A DNA stretch of 64,000 nt from Amaurobius ferox (GCA_951213105.1 OX578136.1:71464230-71528229); one strand, 5' to 3'; positions 13,781-25,793 are shown, counted from the first letter of the stretch. A program made the numbers and translations. The notes: generated by a model from the sequence alone, not told the origin.

Positions 13781-15410
13781 ACTAGTTATCTATCTATCGA
13801 ACTGAGGAAACTATTTAACTGTATTAAACTGTTATATATTATTATAATAGAACTCAGTAACTTCTTCCAAGTGTATATGGTCAATTCCCCATGTTGTAGT
13901 ATAACAAAGTGGCATATTAGAATGGAACAGGAGACCTGAATAAACAGATCGTGGAAATCAAATGTGCAGTAAAAATGCTGAAGGTTTGAATTGAAATTAA
14001 CCAAAATCGAATTTGAGATGACAGGAAGTGTGTATGGCATAAGATAATACTTTTGGGTTATAGAAAGTAACAGCAATAATATAATCTATTCCAATACTTG
14101 GCGGAACCTTTATCTTAATGCCCAATACACTTGCTGTTTCTTTTATGAAATGTGCTATAACCTGGGTCTTCTTCCCATCTGATGCAATCGCAGATCATGC
14201 AAGAAAATAAAGACGAGGTTAAGGGAATGATCAACTGTCGGGGTAGCAAAGATTGCCGCTAAAAGTTGCGGCATATTCGATGCTTGTCCCCAAAACGTAA
14301 TATGTAATGGTAAATTCAAACTAGCCATCCCAGCGGGAAGCTATGATATAAGCTACATCACATTCTTAAATCATGTACTTTTCATGCTTTATCCTATATA
14401 CATTATCTTATATTAATAAATTATACCATTTCTTCCCGCCAACTCCACCTTCCTCCCAAGTCCACTATCATCTATGTTTTTCCAGATCAATACATTTCTT
14501 CAATTCTATATTTTATAGTAATATTCCATAATTAGAACCATGTATAACCCGCACTTAAAGTATCGATGAATAATTGAAGTCCCAACCAGGCTATCAATCA
14601 TACGCTCTTGCAACGTAAGAAAAGTTTTGCCTCCAACATATTAAAGCTGTCGTATTCGTTTATAAATATTGTCCGGAAGTGCAAGGGTAAATCAATTAAA
14701 ACCAAATGTATCGTGTCAATGATGGTCTGGGTTTTAATGGGTGCTTAATGAAGATGCTTGTAAATGTCAAGGTTAATAATTATTTTACCAATATTCTCTG
14801 AAAAATCATGGAGTATAAATTTCGGAATTTTGTAATGGGGATTTTAGTAAGTGGTGTTGTAATTCAATATTATGGAGAGACTATATTGCATAGAAAGGGG
14901 CGAGGGGGAATTTTTAGGTGCATTGGGGTAATAGATGCGTCGCCTGTAAGGGAAAATAGTAGATGAAAAAATAATTCAAAATAATGTAATATTTAGAAGA
15001 GAAAAGATTTTGTGCAGCTTCTAATTATACTACTCCAAATCTAAATGTGGTTAATTACTAGCAAACGTCCAACACATTTTAACATACTGTCGCGTGAATT
15101 AAAGTGAAATCAAGAAATGATACTAAAAATAACCGAACAGCATCTTCAAACCAGTATGACCTTTCACCCACGAAAGAAATATTATGTATCCTTAATGAAA
15201 AATATATACTGGAACATTGAAGACTAACCCCAACTATACCAAATAGGGATGATTTTGACGAGTAATACCCCCACTGCTCCTTTGTCTATGTATCATCTAC
15301 AAGCACATTTGTCTACCTTTTATCACTTATGTTGAATTAATTAAATTAATTATTTATCAACTTCTACCACTGAACTAAATTTTATTGGTATCTAATGTTC
15401 AATTGACTGT

Positions 15411-15474
15411 TGCTTTTTATTCTAGATGCATGTTATTATTTTATTCGCCTTATAATACTATTATATAGAAATAA
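15411..15474. repeat. 64-bp segment, near-identical to 25311-25374
   Basis: Begins TGCTTTTTATTCTAGATGCA and ends TATATAGAAATAA. It differs at one position from the copy about 9.9 kb to the right, although the surrounding array units are strongly diverged. The similarity stops abruptly at the right edge of both copies. It may be a short recently inserted element or the target side of one. Confidence 0.88.
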
Positions 15475-15849
15475 TCTATAAACATTCTTGCTCCAGAGAA
15501 ATATTATATTTGTTTTAAACCGTCCTTTGATTTTTTTTAGCGTCTCATGAACACTTTTCTCGTAATTGTTTGAATATCTATCGCGACAATGTACTTTAGA
15601 TTTATAGAAACCAAAGCATCTATTATTATGGCACTATCCCTTATGGGTGGGTGATTGTATCATTATTTCATTTCATTTTATTTTTATTGTACAAAATTAT
15701 TAATTTTTACATTTTTGCATGATGGAAAAACAAAACTCATAATCTTACTCGAAACTATTCATATGTCATCACTTTTAATGGGAAGCAAATAAAATAGCTT
15801 CGATTGATAACTATCGCAAAAAAATAAAGTTATCAATAATAAATATTTC

Positions 15850-15937
15850 ACATCACACTCCTTTTAAGCAAAATTTATATCACACTTCTTTTAAGCAAAA
15901 TTTGTATCACACTCCTTTTAAGCAAAACTTATCACAC
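15850..15937. repeat. Tandem repeat, three copies of about 29 bp
   Basis: Three near-identical copies containing ATCACACTCCTTTTAAGCAA, followed by a truncated fourth start (TATCACAC). Confidence 0.93.
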
Positions 15938-16979
15938 ACCACAAAAATGCAACTCAATTTTAAATATGAAATTGCTGGTGCCATTCAGTATTAATATAAT
16001 TTGCAAAATGAATCATTAATAATAACAAAAAATATATAGATAACACATTAATACTTTTTGTCTTGCATTCTTCCCGCTAAACACTTCCTTGAATCCCCCG
16101 CGATTAATAAACTCTTAGATTAAGATATTCCTTCTGCCTTTTCTACTTGAGAATAAGAATTCATAATTACCATGATGAATAATCCACACTTAAACTATCT
16201 GCGAATCGTTCGAATCAAAACCGGGCCATCAATCATCTATTCTGATAACGGATCAAAAGTACTATTGCTAGCATATGGAAGCTGCCTTATTCATTTTCAA
16301 TTAAGCATGGAAAAAGAGGGAGAAATCAATTAAAAACCAATGGTTGCTTGTCCCATTACGGTCTGGGACTTAATGGGAATAAATGGAGATCGTTAGAAAT
16401 GTCAATGTTTAATTATGCTTTCGTGGAAGTTAAACTTCTTCAAAATAAAGTAAAGAGTATATTTAACAGATTTATTTTGATTATTTTAGTGGTATATATA
16501 TAATAAATGAACACTTTTAATATTGAGTAGTAGGAGAGGTGATTACTCTAATTTGATAAGTAATGTGATAGATGTTATTTAAATTGACATTAACAAACAT
16601 CAAGTAAAATTAGGCAGATAAAAATATTGTTAAAATGTTTAATGTGATGTATGTTCGATTTCTTACATATTGCTCTAAACTAATGCAGCAATTACTTTTC
16701 TAATTTTATTATAAAAAAATCCAGTTCACTTAAAAGTCGGATAGCTGTATAATTTGTACTTCCAAAGTAAATAAAATTAAACTCATAATTTTTCTCGGTA
16801 GATATTAATAATTAGCCTTACATGTTTTGTTGTAGAATAAGTGACTCTCATTCAAAAAATGTTTTAAAGTGCCACCGCATTTTGAAATATTTCAAATATT
16901 CCCTTTAACTAAAGTACACATTTTAAGTCTTAAATACTTAGATTGACAAAGTTTACCATTACTAACCGTATAACCGTAT

Positions 16980-17950
16980 AACCTGCCTGGCCAAAAGAAA
17001 AGTCGTGGTGGTCAATTCAAGAATGGGAATGAGGTCTCTTGCTCCTTTAAACCAACCTGTCACAATTTTAGCTCGGTTAATCGTGGTGCTGTCATCCTTA
17101 TATGCCATTGCCCTTAATGAAGAGAAATGTCATTGATGGAATAAGATGGTCATTCAGTATGTTTAAATATTCAGCAGAATTCATTTTATTGCTGCATACT
17201 GATGTTATACCTAGACCAGCATAACAGAAGCAATCCCAGATCATAACACTTCCTCCTGAGGCCTGCACAGTAAGTAAACTACAGGAATGGTTTAATGATT
17301 CATGCGGTTCCCTTCTAATTCTGATGTGTCCATCATGTTGGAAAATAATATATCTGGACGCATCAGATTACATGATTTATTCCCCATTGCTCAGTAGTCC
17401 ATTATTTCTGTTCCTTCGTGAATTGGAGTCTTTTATTTCCGATTACTCTCAGTAATCAATGGTTTCCTTTTTGGAACACAGCTGGTCCTTTGAGTTATCG
17501 TCTGATTGTGCGAGTGGAAATGGTCTTGTTTCCACTATTGAGCATGTTTGTGGGTTCTATGGTTGTTTGTTTTTTTGCGTTTCGATTTTACCAAGTGCTT
17601 TAATGCTCTTCCCAACTGTTTAGGACTGTTTTTCGACCACACATTTTCCGTGAAGTTGATGGTTCACTGCCATCTTTCCAAGATTTTATGATGTACTGGG
17701 CAGTTCGTAATCCAGTGCTAATGATTTTAGGAATATTTTTGCACGTCTTCTGGAATTAACGCATGCCAAGAATTTGGCCCTTTTTGAACTCATATTTTCC
17801 GCGACAGTGTTTAACGTATTTAGACATGATCGCTGTGAATTGATCAGCTGCACATTGATACCGTTATATTTATGCGTTGTATTGCCCGCAGAAATATGTA
17901 AATTTTCGAAATGCATCACCACTGCGTCCCTCCTCAATATTTGCATGTTT
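16980..17950 (-). mobile_element. Tc1-family transposon remnant inserted in the array
   Basis: Read on the minus strand, the segment around 17215-17330 gives HDGHIRIRREPHES, then VQASGGSVMIWDCF and CYAGLGIT, the central hallmark of Tc1-type transposases. Downstream pieces (to about 16980) resemble the region around the second catalytic aspartate and the following W-F segment. Upstream pieces (to about 17950) resemble the N-terminal third. Frameshifts and stops are frequent. The insertion falls between two blocks that are contiguous in other array units (TTTACCATTACTAACC near 16950 and TTCTTCCCAACATATTTGG near 18070), so it arrived after the array formed. Terminal repeats were not resolved. 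Confidence 0.85.
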
Positions 17951-18159
17951 CAACTCACAGCGAGACGCATGGATTATTTCTGTACATGGATAATTTCTGC
18001 AATATATTATTCCTTCGATGATACATTCCTTAGAATACTACGACATTTTTTGAAGATAAAGACGTTCTTTCTTCCCAACATATTTGGCAATAACGATTCA
18101 TAATTATCATCATGAATAACACGTATTTGAGTTATCTACGAATATTTGAACTAAAAACC

Positions 18160-18310
18160 AATACTATCATATATTTATCGATAACTATCATATTTAAACC
18201 GATAGTTGTCTCGGTTTTACTGGTTAAAACCTATAGTTATCTCGATACTCGTTTTAAACGATTTACTCGGTTTAAACTGCTGGTTATCTCGATAAATATT
18301 ATATTAAAAC
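18160..18310. repeat. Degenerate palindromic repeats (TATAGTTATCTCGATA words)
   Basis: Several imperfect repeats combine TATCGATAACTATCAT, CCGATAGTTGTCTCGGTTTT, CCTATAGTTATCTCGATA and CGGTTTAAACTGCTGGTTAT. Words occur in both orientations, spaced about 45-60 bp apart. Confined to one array unit; origin unknown. Confidence 0.6.
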
Positions 18311-19635
18311 CTTCGTATTTATTTTAAACTATAATGAGGAAAAGGGAAAAAATCAATTACAGCCAGTCGTTGCATGTACCATTATAGAGTGGCTATTATA
18401 ATATTCAATGGAGATGCAGGCAAAAGTTAAAATTAAATATGCTTTAACTGAAATGACATTTATCTGAAAGATTATGAAGATTTGATTTGGAAGTTTTGCA
18501 TTGCTGATCTCATTGGTAGCAATACTGACTGGAAATGGCGATAATTAGACTGAGTATTTTCTTATTGATATAACGGATACTTTCCTTAGAATCGAAAATT
18601 GATTCAATAGATAAGAATATTATGACAAAGAATTGTGACCAGCTTTTGGTTAAATTAGATGATAGTTTTTTACATCATTGTTGACATAAATAAATAAATG
18701 ACATTTTTCTAATGTCATTATATAAAAATATAGCTCAATTTAAAGAATTAAAAGCTATATAATTATTATTGTAGCTTACCTTATCGCTGCTTTAAATGAT
18801 GAAAATAAAAATTAAGCTCGTAATTCTCATTTTATTATTATTTAGTTTTACCTTTTAAATACAAAATAAATGGACCTATATGAGATCCTTTGAATAAAAC
18901 AATGTTTTAAATAATATAATATAACCAACGCGCTGTTGAAACTGAAGTTCAATTCTATACCCCGACAGTCACCGTATTTGTAAATATTTCGTTAAAAAAT
19001 AGATGTTATTGAATTTATAAATTACATGTATGAAGTTTTCATTACCAACCCTAGATCAATAAAACACATCAACAATTCTTGCAATATATTCTTCCAGTCA
19101 AACACTCCCCATCCCCATATTTGTGTTTTTCCAAATTAAGTTGTTCCTTACTCCCCGGCGTACTTGATAATAATGATTCATAATTGCCATCATGAATAAC
19201 CCGTATTTCAAGTATCAATGAATAATTGGAGTCACAGCCGGGACATCAATCATACGCCCTGGTAAAGGAATAAAAATTGCTGCTGCTACGATATAGAAAT
19301 TGCATCATTTGATTTCAATTATAGCCCGGAATGGAAGGAATAAATCAATTAAAACCAATGGTTTCACGTCCCATTTCAAAGTAGATCTTAATGAGGCTTA
19401 ATTAAGATACTTGTAAATGGCAGTATTAAATATACTTTTATAAAAGCTAAAGTTCTGAAAATATGGTGAAGAATAAATTTAACAGTTTTGTGCTAATTAT
19501 TTTATTGGTAGATAAAATAAATAAACATAATTCAAAATTGAATGTAAGGAGACGTGAGATTGTGTATATGGTTATGGGTACTTTCTTTTAAATTGATAAT
19601 AACATTAATGTTTCCAAACTGCGCAGAGAATATTT

Positions 19636-19780
19636 AATTTGAAGCAATTTATTGTATTATACATATTTTTACATATTTTTATAACTGCATAATTTTAAAA
19701 TTTAATTTTAAACAATTTATTATAATATATATATTTTTTTTTACATATTTTTTTAACAGCATAATTTTTTTCAAATTTTA
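19636..19780. repeat. Direct duplication of about 75-85 bp
   Basis: Two adjacent copies of CAATTTATTRTAWTATA followed by TTTACATATTTTT, ending in a CATAATTTT-type stretch. Local expansion within an array unit. Confidence 0.75.
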
Positions 19781-20522
19781 TTATACAAAAACCCTGTTCA
19801 TTTAAACAAATTTAAAGCCTAGATATTTCTACATTTTGTGTTCTTCATAAGTGCTTTAAATAATGGAAACAAAAACAAGACTTGCAATTTTTCGTCCATT
19901 ATTGTGCATATTAATAATCAGTTTTAAATAACTTATTTTAGTTAAAATAAGATTCATAAATCTCAATATAACAATGTTTCAAATAAAACAATACACTCTT
20001 TAAACATTAAAGATCAATTGCACATTACAAACGGTAGTGCATTTTGAAATATTTCTTTCAAATGAAATACTTATTATAAATCTTAAATAATGTGATTGCC
20101 AAAGTTTTCCATTACTAACCCTAAATTAATACAGATAACACATGAGTAATTCCTACGATATATTTTCCCAACCAAGTATTCACTGAAATTTCACGACATT
20201 CATGTTCTTCCAGATGAAGATGTTTCTTCTTCCCAACATATTTGGCAATAAGTATTCATTATGATAATTATGATGGCAATGTATTTTACTAGGAATATAT
20301 TATTTGAACTACCGTGCAAAATATTAAAAGTCGTATTATGATCAATTCCGTATTCTTTATACTGATTTAAATGATGAAAATAAAAACTACGACCCGTATA
20401 GGACAGGGTATTAATAATATGCCTTTTCTATTAGACCCAAAGTATTTGGATCTGATTGACATCAACCGTAAAAAAACAATGCTTTAAATAATAAAATTTA
20501 CAACGTTTCTTAAAGAATACTT

Positions 20523-21200
20523 GAGTACCTCAATAGATTTGTGAAGAAATGACTATGGGTGTACACGTTAGGCCTATTCATAAGAAATTGGTCTAATGGA
20601 GTAAAAGTGATTACAGTGGCTCCAGAGAATTTAAATGTTAAGTTAACAAAATCTACAACAAAACAAGCTACACTCAAGCCAATTATAAAGTTGTAGAGAA
20701 TTGTCTAATTATTACGAATCAAACTGTGAGAGAAAGCTTTTATTTCACACAATACGACAATTCACTAATTGCTATCATATTCAGGAGTGCTAAAATAGAA
20801 ACATATATGCAGAAGATGAGTTTAGAACCTGCCTTTTATCTCATACTACGTCACTTGCATTATTTGTATACGCTCTCTAATAGTTCTGCAGAGTTTAACA
20901 GTATTACGGCATGGTTGCGCATTTTAGAATGTATTAATTATGACTAGTATTTATTAACCTCCGTATACGCGTTTCGTTCTTTCTTGCTATCGATCCAACT
21001 AATTAAACAATGTCCTACAAGTTTGCAATTGGCTTTTATGATTATCTCATTTTATTGATGAGTTCGTTATTTCAACTTTTGTTATCCTCCGCTAGGTGCG
21101 CCGCAATCATTTTGATTCGGTAGGGCATGGGCAGTATCGATAGACCTAACGTGTACACTCATATATCTTTCTTTACAAAGTTGTTAGAGTACTTAAGGAC
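20523..21200. mobile_element. TIR element of about 680 bp, non-coding
   Basis: The left end (about 20523-20585) and the reverse complement of the right end (about 21138-21200) share GAGTAC, GTGAAGAAA/GTAAAGAAA and GTGTACACGTTAGG followed by a CTAT-containing stretch, giving arms of about 60 bp. Internal sequence has no recognisable transposase; the ORF at 20726-20947 lacks any known motif. It lies between two array cores (20252 and 21424), and its length accounts for much of that interval. Probably a non-autonomous DNA transposon. Confidence 0.8.
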
Positions 21201-21894
21201 TTATTTTAATAGGAGACCATTATGTTACACACAAAATATTACTCCAAAAACATACTTTTATTCACAGCCATTTTGATATATTTCTTATAAATGCTCTATT
21301 AATATTGAGGCTTATATTTACAAAATCATAATATTACTTCCTGCAATGTGTTGCCCCAGTCTTTAAATCATTGAATATATATCACATATAAAGGAGTTCC
21401 TTCTCTACAACAAACTAGTAATGATTAATAGTTACTATCATGAATAATGCTCATTTTAATGGATAATTGGAATCGCAACCGGGTTATCAATCAAAATCAC
21501 GCTGATAAAGAGATAAAAATTAGTACTGCCACATTGATTTTTAATTTTTTCAAAAAACGATAAAGAAATCAATCAATACCGATGGTTTCTTGCTTGTTTA
21601 CGTATGAGTTTTTTTTTTAACTTAGGTTTAATGAAGACGTTTGTAAATACTGGTCTGTTGTCAATAGTAAATGCTTTTAAAGAACTAAATTTTTCAAAGA
21701 TTTGTGGAAAAGAAATATATGAATTGGTTACCTTAGAGCTGAGTATTAATTTAACAAAATTTAAAAGTTGAAAGGAAAGTTGTTTACTCTAAATGTGTAT
21801 GAATGCTACATTGAATATAGCTATTAACCCAATGATCTGCATTGATTTAGTAGATAGTCTTTCTAGAACTGAAAATAATTATATTCTAAAAAAA

Positions 21895-22300
21895 ACATTT
21901 ATGCAAAGTTTTTATTACAGAGTTTTGCATTAATGACCGTAGTGGTTAATGATATATTTAAAGATAACTTTAAAGTATGGGTATGAACAATATGTTTAGA
22001 CTAAGTTTGTATAGTTAAATTGTGTTAATAAGTGCTCTTCTCCAAAATTGAAAATAATTGTACTGGTATACATTAGACTGAGAAATATTTATGGGGAACT
22101 TTTTATAACATAGTTTTGTGTTAGTGATCGTAATTATTGGAGCAATAAATATACAAAATTGAAAATAGAGTGTAAAAATATGTTTATAATAAGTGTGTAT
22201 AGTTGCATTGTGTTAATCGATGTTTCCTTTAAATTTGAAAATACTTGTACTGGATTATATTAGACCGAGAAATATTTATGTGAAGCTTTTTAGTAGAGAG
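21895..22300. repeat. Two to three direct copies of a ~190-bp subunit
   Basis: Adjacent copies each run from a GGAACTTTTTATAACATAG-like stretch through GTGTTAATNGATG and AATTGTACTGG to TAGACTGAGAAATATTTATG. A related single copy lies at about 24360-24540. This is a local expansion of part of the 1.08-kb array unit. Confidence 0.75.
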
Positions 22301-22439
22301 ATAAGAGCTTTTTACTTAAGAACCTTAATCTGCATGGTTGCATATTCTGTGACGTTACTATTTCACAAAGAGTCGAAAATTCTACCTCTGCAAATATCAT
22401 GTAATTGTAAAACACACTGAGGGATATGGACAATAGAGA

Positions 22440-22580
22440 TTTGAGGTGTTCCCCTCGGGAGCCAAAGTACTTTTGTACCAAATTTCGTGAACATACCATG
22501 CTTGGATTTTCCGTTAGACAGATAGCCAGACATATTTCACAAGCAAACAGACAGACATCGTTTTTTATTATTATAGATAC
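22440..22580 (+). repeat. Decayed interspersed-repeat end
   Basis: Contains GTACCAAATTTCGTGAACAT, then a CAGACAGACATCG run and TTTTTTATTATTATAGATAC. This layout is common at 3' ends of dispersed arthropod repeats. The family cannot be named from this fragment. Confidence 0.5.
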
Positions 22581-22662
22581 ATCACAGTTTATTATTTAGA
22601 TGTATCGTCACTCTGATATTTGCTCAGAAATGGATATATGACTCGAAATGATTAGATTACTA

Positions 22663-22830
22663 CACATGATAGCAATACCTCTATAGCGATAGCTCCAAGT
22701 CCTCTGGACGAGCCGGACGGCCTGGGGCTTTCACACTCCTTTCACATGATAGCAATACCGGCCATCCAAATACCTGCTCTATATGTCAGAATAAGTCTGA
22801 CGGTCTGGGTCTTCAACGTGATAGCAGCAG
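22663..22830. repeat. GC-richer direct repeat, about 76-bp period
   Basis: CACATGATAGCAATACC recurs at 22666 and about 22742, with a shorter GTGATAGCAGCAGCAATG near 22818. Each copy carries an RGACGGYCTGGGNCTTTCA-like stretch. Composition is clearly more GC-rich than the surrounding array. Confidence 0.75.
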
Positions 22831-23536
22831 CAATGAAATTATATTGTTTTAAATAATATAGAAAAATCACCCAATTGCACTAGGACTAGGTTGATCTAAA
22901 AATAAATTCATTTCCACATCACAAATTCCAACGCATTTTGAAGTATGCCTATCGAATTAATGGCAGGTGCTAAACATTAATGTTTACAATCGCGATTCCT
23001 GCGAGGCATTCTGACTCCCCTCCCCATTATACTTCGCCAAATCTGTAGAGAATTTATATTCTTCCAGATGAAGATATTCATTCTGCCCAACACTTCAAAA
23101 TAATGATACATATTTACCATCATGAATATACCGCATTTAAACTATCTATGTATAATTGGAATCAGAGCCGCATCAATCATGAGCTCTGGCAATGGAACAA
23201 AAATTACTGCTGCTACAATATTGAGAGCTGTCTCATTCATTTTCAATTATAGTCCGGAAACGGAAGAAATCAATTAAAACTGAGGGTTTTAGTTCTCATT
23301 GCGAAAAAGAATCCCAATGGAGTTTATCGAAGATGCTTGAAAATATCAATATCAAATATGCTTTTACCAAAATGTAATGTATCTGAAAGATAGTGGATAA
23401 TTCATTTGAATTGGTGAACTTTATAGTTGCTGCTATTATTTGAGCATAATTTTCAATTCGGAACGTAAGGAAATGTGTTTGAGCTAAGTGTATGGGTAAA
23501 GTACGTGGCTTTGCGCACAATCAATAATAGGTTGAT

Positions 23537-24250
23537 TTACAATGAAGAATTGCAGTACAGATAGAGATAAAAGAGTATACGTACGTTTCGGAAATTATTG
23601 GGCTTTCATTCTTCAGTGCAACAATCTTGGATTTGAACGCCCAAATAGATGCAGGGTCGCTCTATCGGTTGCAATAGACGCAAGACGTTATATCGGTCAA
23701 ACAAAAAATGTCTAAATGCTTTCCTTTTTTGTGCTATAAATATAGACCTGAACGTCTAAATAAGATTAAGGACATATCCGTGGTTAGCGTGGGGATTATA
23801 CTTGGGTGACCCGAGTTCGATTCCCTGCTCTGTTTAAACTATTCCCTTGTTCACACAGAGTACGGGCACGTATGTGGGTTTGTAAGTCCTTCCAAGAAGT
23901 TGGTGGTAGAGGAAGTAGGATACATTCCCTTTAGATGCCATCCCATGAGGTTCCAATCTAATGTGGGTGACGCTTCCCTGCCGTCCAAGCAGATGCCTTA
24001 CACCTTCGAGTAGGTCAGACTGTCTAGGTCGAAGATGCAGAAAAAATGAACTCAAAACTATTTCAGAACTGAAAATGGCTAAATGAAAGAGTTCGAATAG
24101 CCAAATGGCAAAATTATGTACTGGACTACCCATATATGCGTGTGCTTGTTTGGGCTTTCAGATTCGAACTTGTTGCAGTGAAGAAAGAAATCTAAATGAT
24201 TTCCGAAACGTATGTATGTTCATCTATCTTTATTTGCACTTCATTTTACG
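23537..24250. mobile_element. Inverted-repeat element (~710 bp) with tRNA-like core
   Basis: The outer arms are reverse complements over about 115 bp (23537-23660 and 24130-24250), including ACGTTTCGGAAATNATT, a TTTCTTCACTGCAACAA-like stretch and GCCCAAA. The middle begins with a tRNA-like head (23772-23835) and continues as non-coding sequence to the right arm. It separates cores of the 1.08-kb array (23104 and 25588). Either a foldback transposon that captured a SINE, or a SINE flanked by duplicated arms. The minus-strand ORF at 23834-24133 is incidental. Confidence 0.75.
23772..23835 (+). repeat. tRNA-derived SINE head
   Basis: Contains an A-box-like TGGTTAGCGTGG and a near-perfect B box, GAGTTCGATTCC, at tRNA-like spacing. 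It lacks a 3' acceptor stem, so it is not a functional tRNA gene. It probably supplied the internal pol III promoter of a SINE. Confidence 0.7.
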
Positions 24251-25310
24251 TTTTACTTTAGTTCATTACTAAGCGTATAGCCATTATTATCATTGCGTTG
24301 GGATTAATCAAGAACCTACTGGAATCGAAATTAATTTCACTTCGTAATGTTGGGCAGTGAATGAATCATGTGAAACTTTTTACTTAGGAGTTTTATTCGG
24401 CTGTCATAGTGAACTGTGTTATAAAGGAAAAATAATTAATATTGAGTGTAAGGAAAAGTGTTTTTAGGTGTTTATGGGTGCATTGGGTAAATATATTATT
24501 TGTTTAGAATTGAAATTAATTTTACTGAATTACATTGGAAAGTAACGAATAAATATTTATATGAAATATTAGTTATTGTATTAAGTGATCATTTTTTTAA
24601 AAATTGCTCGAAATAAATGATCTTATTCTAATTATATTTTTGGAATTACGAAAAATTGCATGACTTGAGTCATATTTATTGTAAAAGATCATCTTTTTCA
24701 ACAGGAAAAGCAGATAGTTATGAATGTAAATGAAGCAAAAGCAAAGTAAATGTTCGGCAAAATAAAATAGTAAAACCAGATGACAGTTTCGGAAATACAT
24801 GGATTTCTTTGGAGAAAATCCAAGTATTTCACAAAATGATTGATCGAGTGATATTTTTAAAAAAATAATCAACTGATTATATTTTTTTATTTCCAAGTTT
24901 CATTTTGTGTTTGTTTTATATTGTTACTGCGCAAAATGATTCTTTGTACGTATTTATCAATGTATTATTATATTGGTGTTTTAAATAACGTAAATCAAAA
25001 TCTAGGCTCCCAACCTTACTTGAAACTTAATGATATACATTTGTATTTATGTTGAACAGAAAAGGATGCATGAATCATAAATGAACAAGTTGCTGTGAAT
25101 GACAGTTATTGCAATGAAATAATGCTTCAAATAATATATATGTTCTAAGGCGGGCAGGTGAAATAAAACTGAAGCTAAGTTTCAAGTCACAAAACCCAAT
25201 GTATTTTGAAATATTTATATTAAATGAACTACAGCTACTAAATAATTTCACTTACAAACACAAAGATTTCTGTTGCTAAACTCAGCCCGATATAGATAAC
25301 TTATTATGAT

Positions 25311-25374
25311 TGCTTTTTATTCTAGATGCATGTTATTACTTTATTCGCCTTATAATACTATTATATAGAAATAA
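25311..25374. repeat. 64-bp segment, near-identical to 15411-15474
   Basis: One mismatch from the copy at 15411. It ends exactly where the tRNA-like head at 25375 begins, suggesting a junction between two insertions or a target site for the SINE. Confidence 0.88.
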
Positions 25375-25455
25375 GCCGCTCCGGTGGTCGAGCGGTCAGG
25401 GGCATGCGTTTCTGTCTGATCGCTGGATTGCCTGGTTGTGGGTGATACGTGTGGG
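25375..25455 (+). repeat. tRNA-derived SINE head (tRNA-Leu/Ser-like 5' part)
   Basis: GCCGCTCCGGTGGTCGAGCG resembles the 5' arm and A box (TGGTCGAGCGG) of a class II tRNA. The expected B box is degenerate (around TGCCTGGTTGTGGG), so this is a SINE remnant rather than a tRNA gene. Confidence 0.65.
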
Positions 25456-25469
25456 TTGTGGGTGGTATG

Positions 25470-25548
25470 GTATAACGTGATGATACTTTTGGAGATGAAC
25501 ACGTGATGATATTCTTGAAAATGAACACGTGATGATACTCTTGCAGAT
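25470..25548. repeat. Tandem repeat of ~26-28 bp, three copies
   Basis: Copies contain GAACACGTGATGATACTCTT, and each has the palindrome CACGTG or a variant. It follows the SINE head and may be the SINE's expanded 3' region. Confidence 0.85.
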
Positions 25549-25793
25549 ACCAGAAACTTCTCCTAGCACTTTACATATTTGAGAATGAGGATTTATAATT
25601 ACGATCATGAATAACCAAAACTTAGAGACAATAAATATTTATGAATAACCAGAGTCACACATTCGGGCTATTAATCATCAGCTTTGGTAATGGAACATAA
25701 ATTTTAAATTATATCATACTGAAAAGATATTTATCTTTATTCACTATATCAAAAGAAGACTGGTTATTTGGTATTTGAAACCAAATTTTTGCT

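Larger units (their letters stand above)
12950..25700 (+). repeat. Ancient tandem array of units of about 1.08 kb
   Basis: A conserved core recurs at about 13128, 14525, 16158, 18095, 19175, 20252, 21424, 23104 and 25588. It reads roughly as GATTCATAATTACCATCATG, then AATAACCCGCACTTAAAGTA, an AATTGGAATCACAACCGGG-like stretch and ATCAATCAT. A second block about 170-230 bp downstream (AAATCAATTAAAACCAATGG, a TTAATGGG-like stretch, then GAAGATGCTTGTAAATG) appears in most copies. A third block (TCCATTACTAACCCTAAAT, ATAACACAT, ATTCTTCCCGCCAAACA) precedes the core. The cleanest spacings are 1080 and 1077 bp. Longer ones contain visible later insertions: a Tc1 copy at 16980-17950, a TIR element at 20523-21200 and an inverted-repeat element at 23537-24250. 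Copies differ heavily and share no open frame. No function is evident. Confidence 0.8.

Noticed and set aside
23834..24133. 99-codon minus-strand ORF
   Set aside because: Lies wholly inside the inverted-repeat/SINE element and is probably fortuitous.
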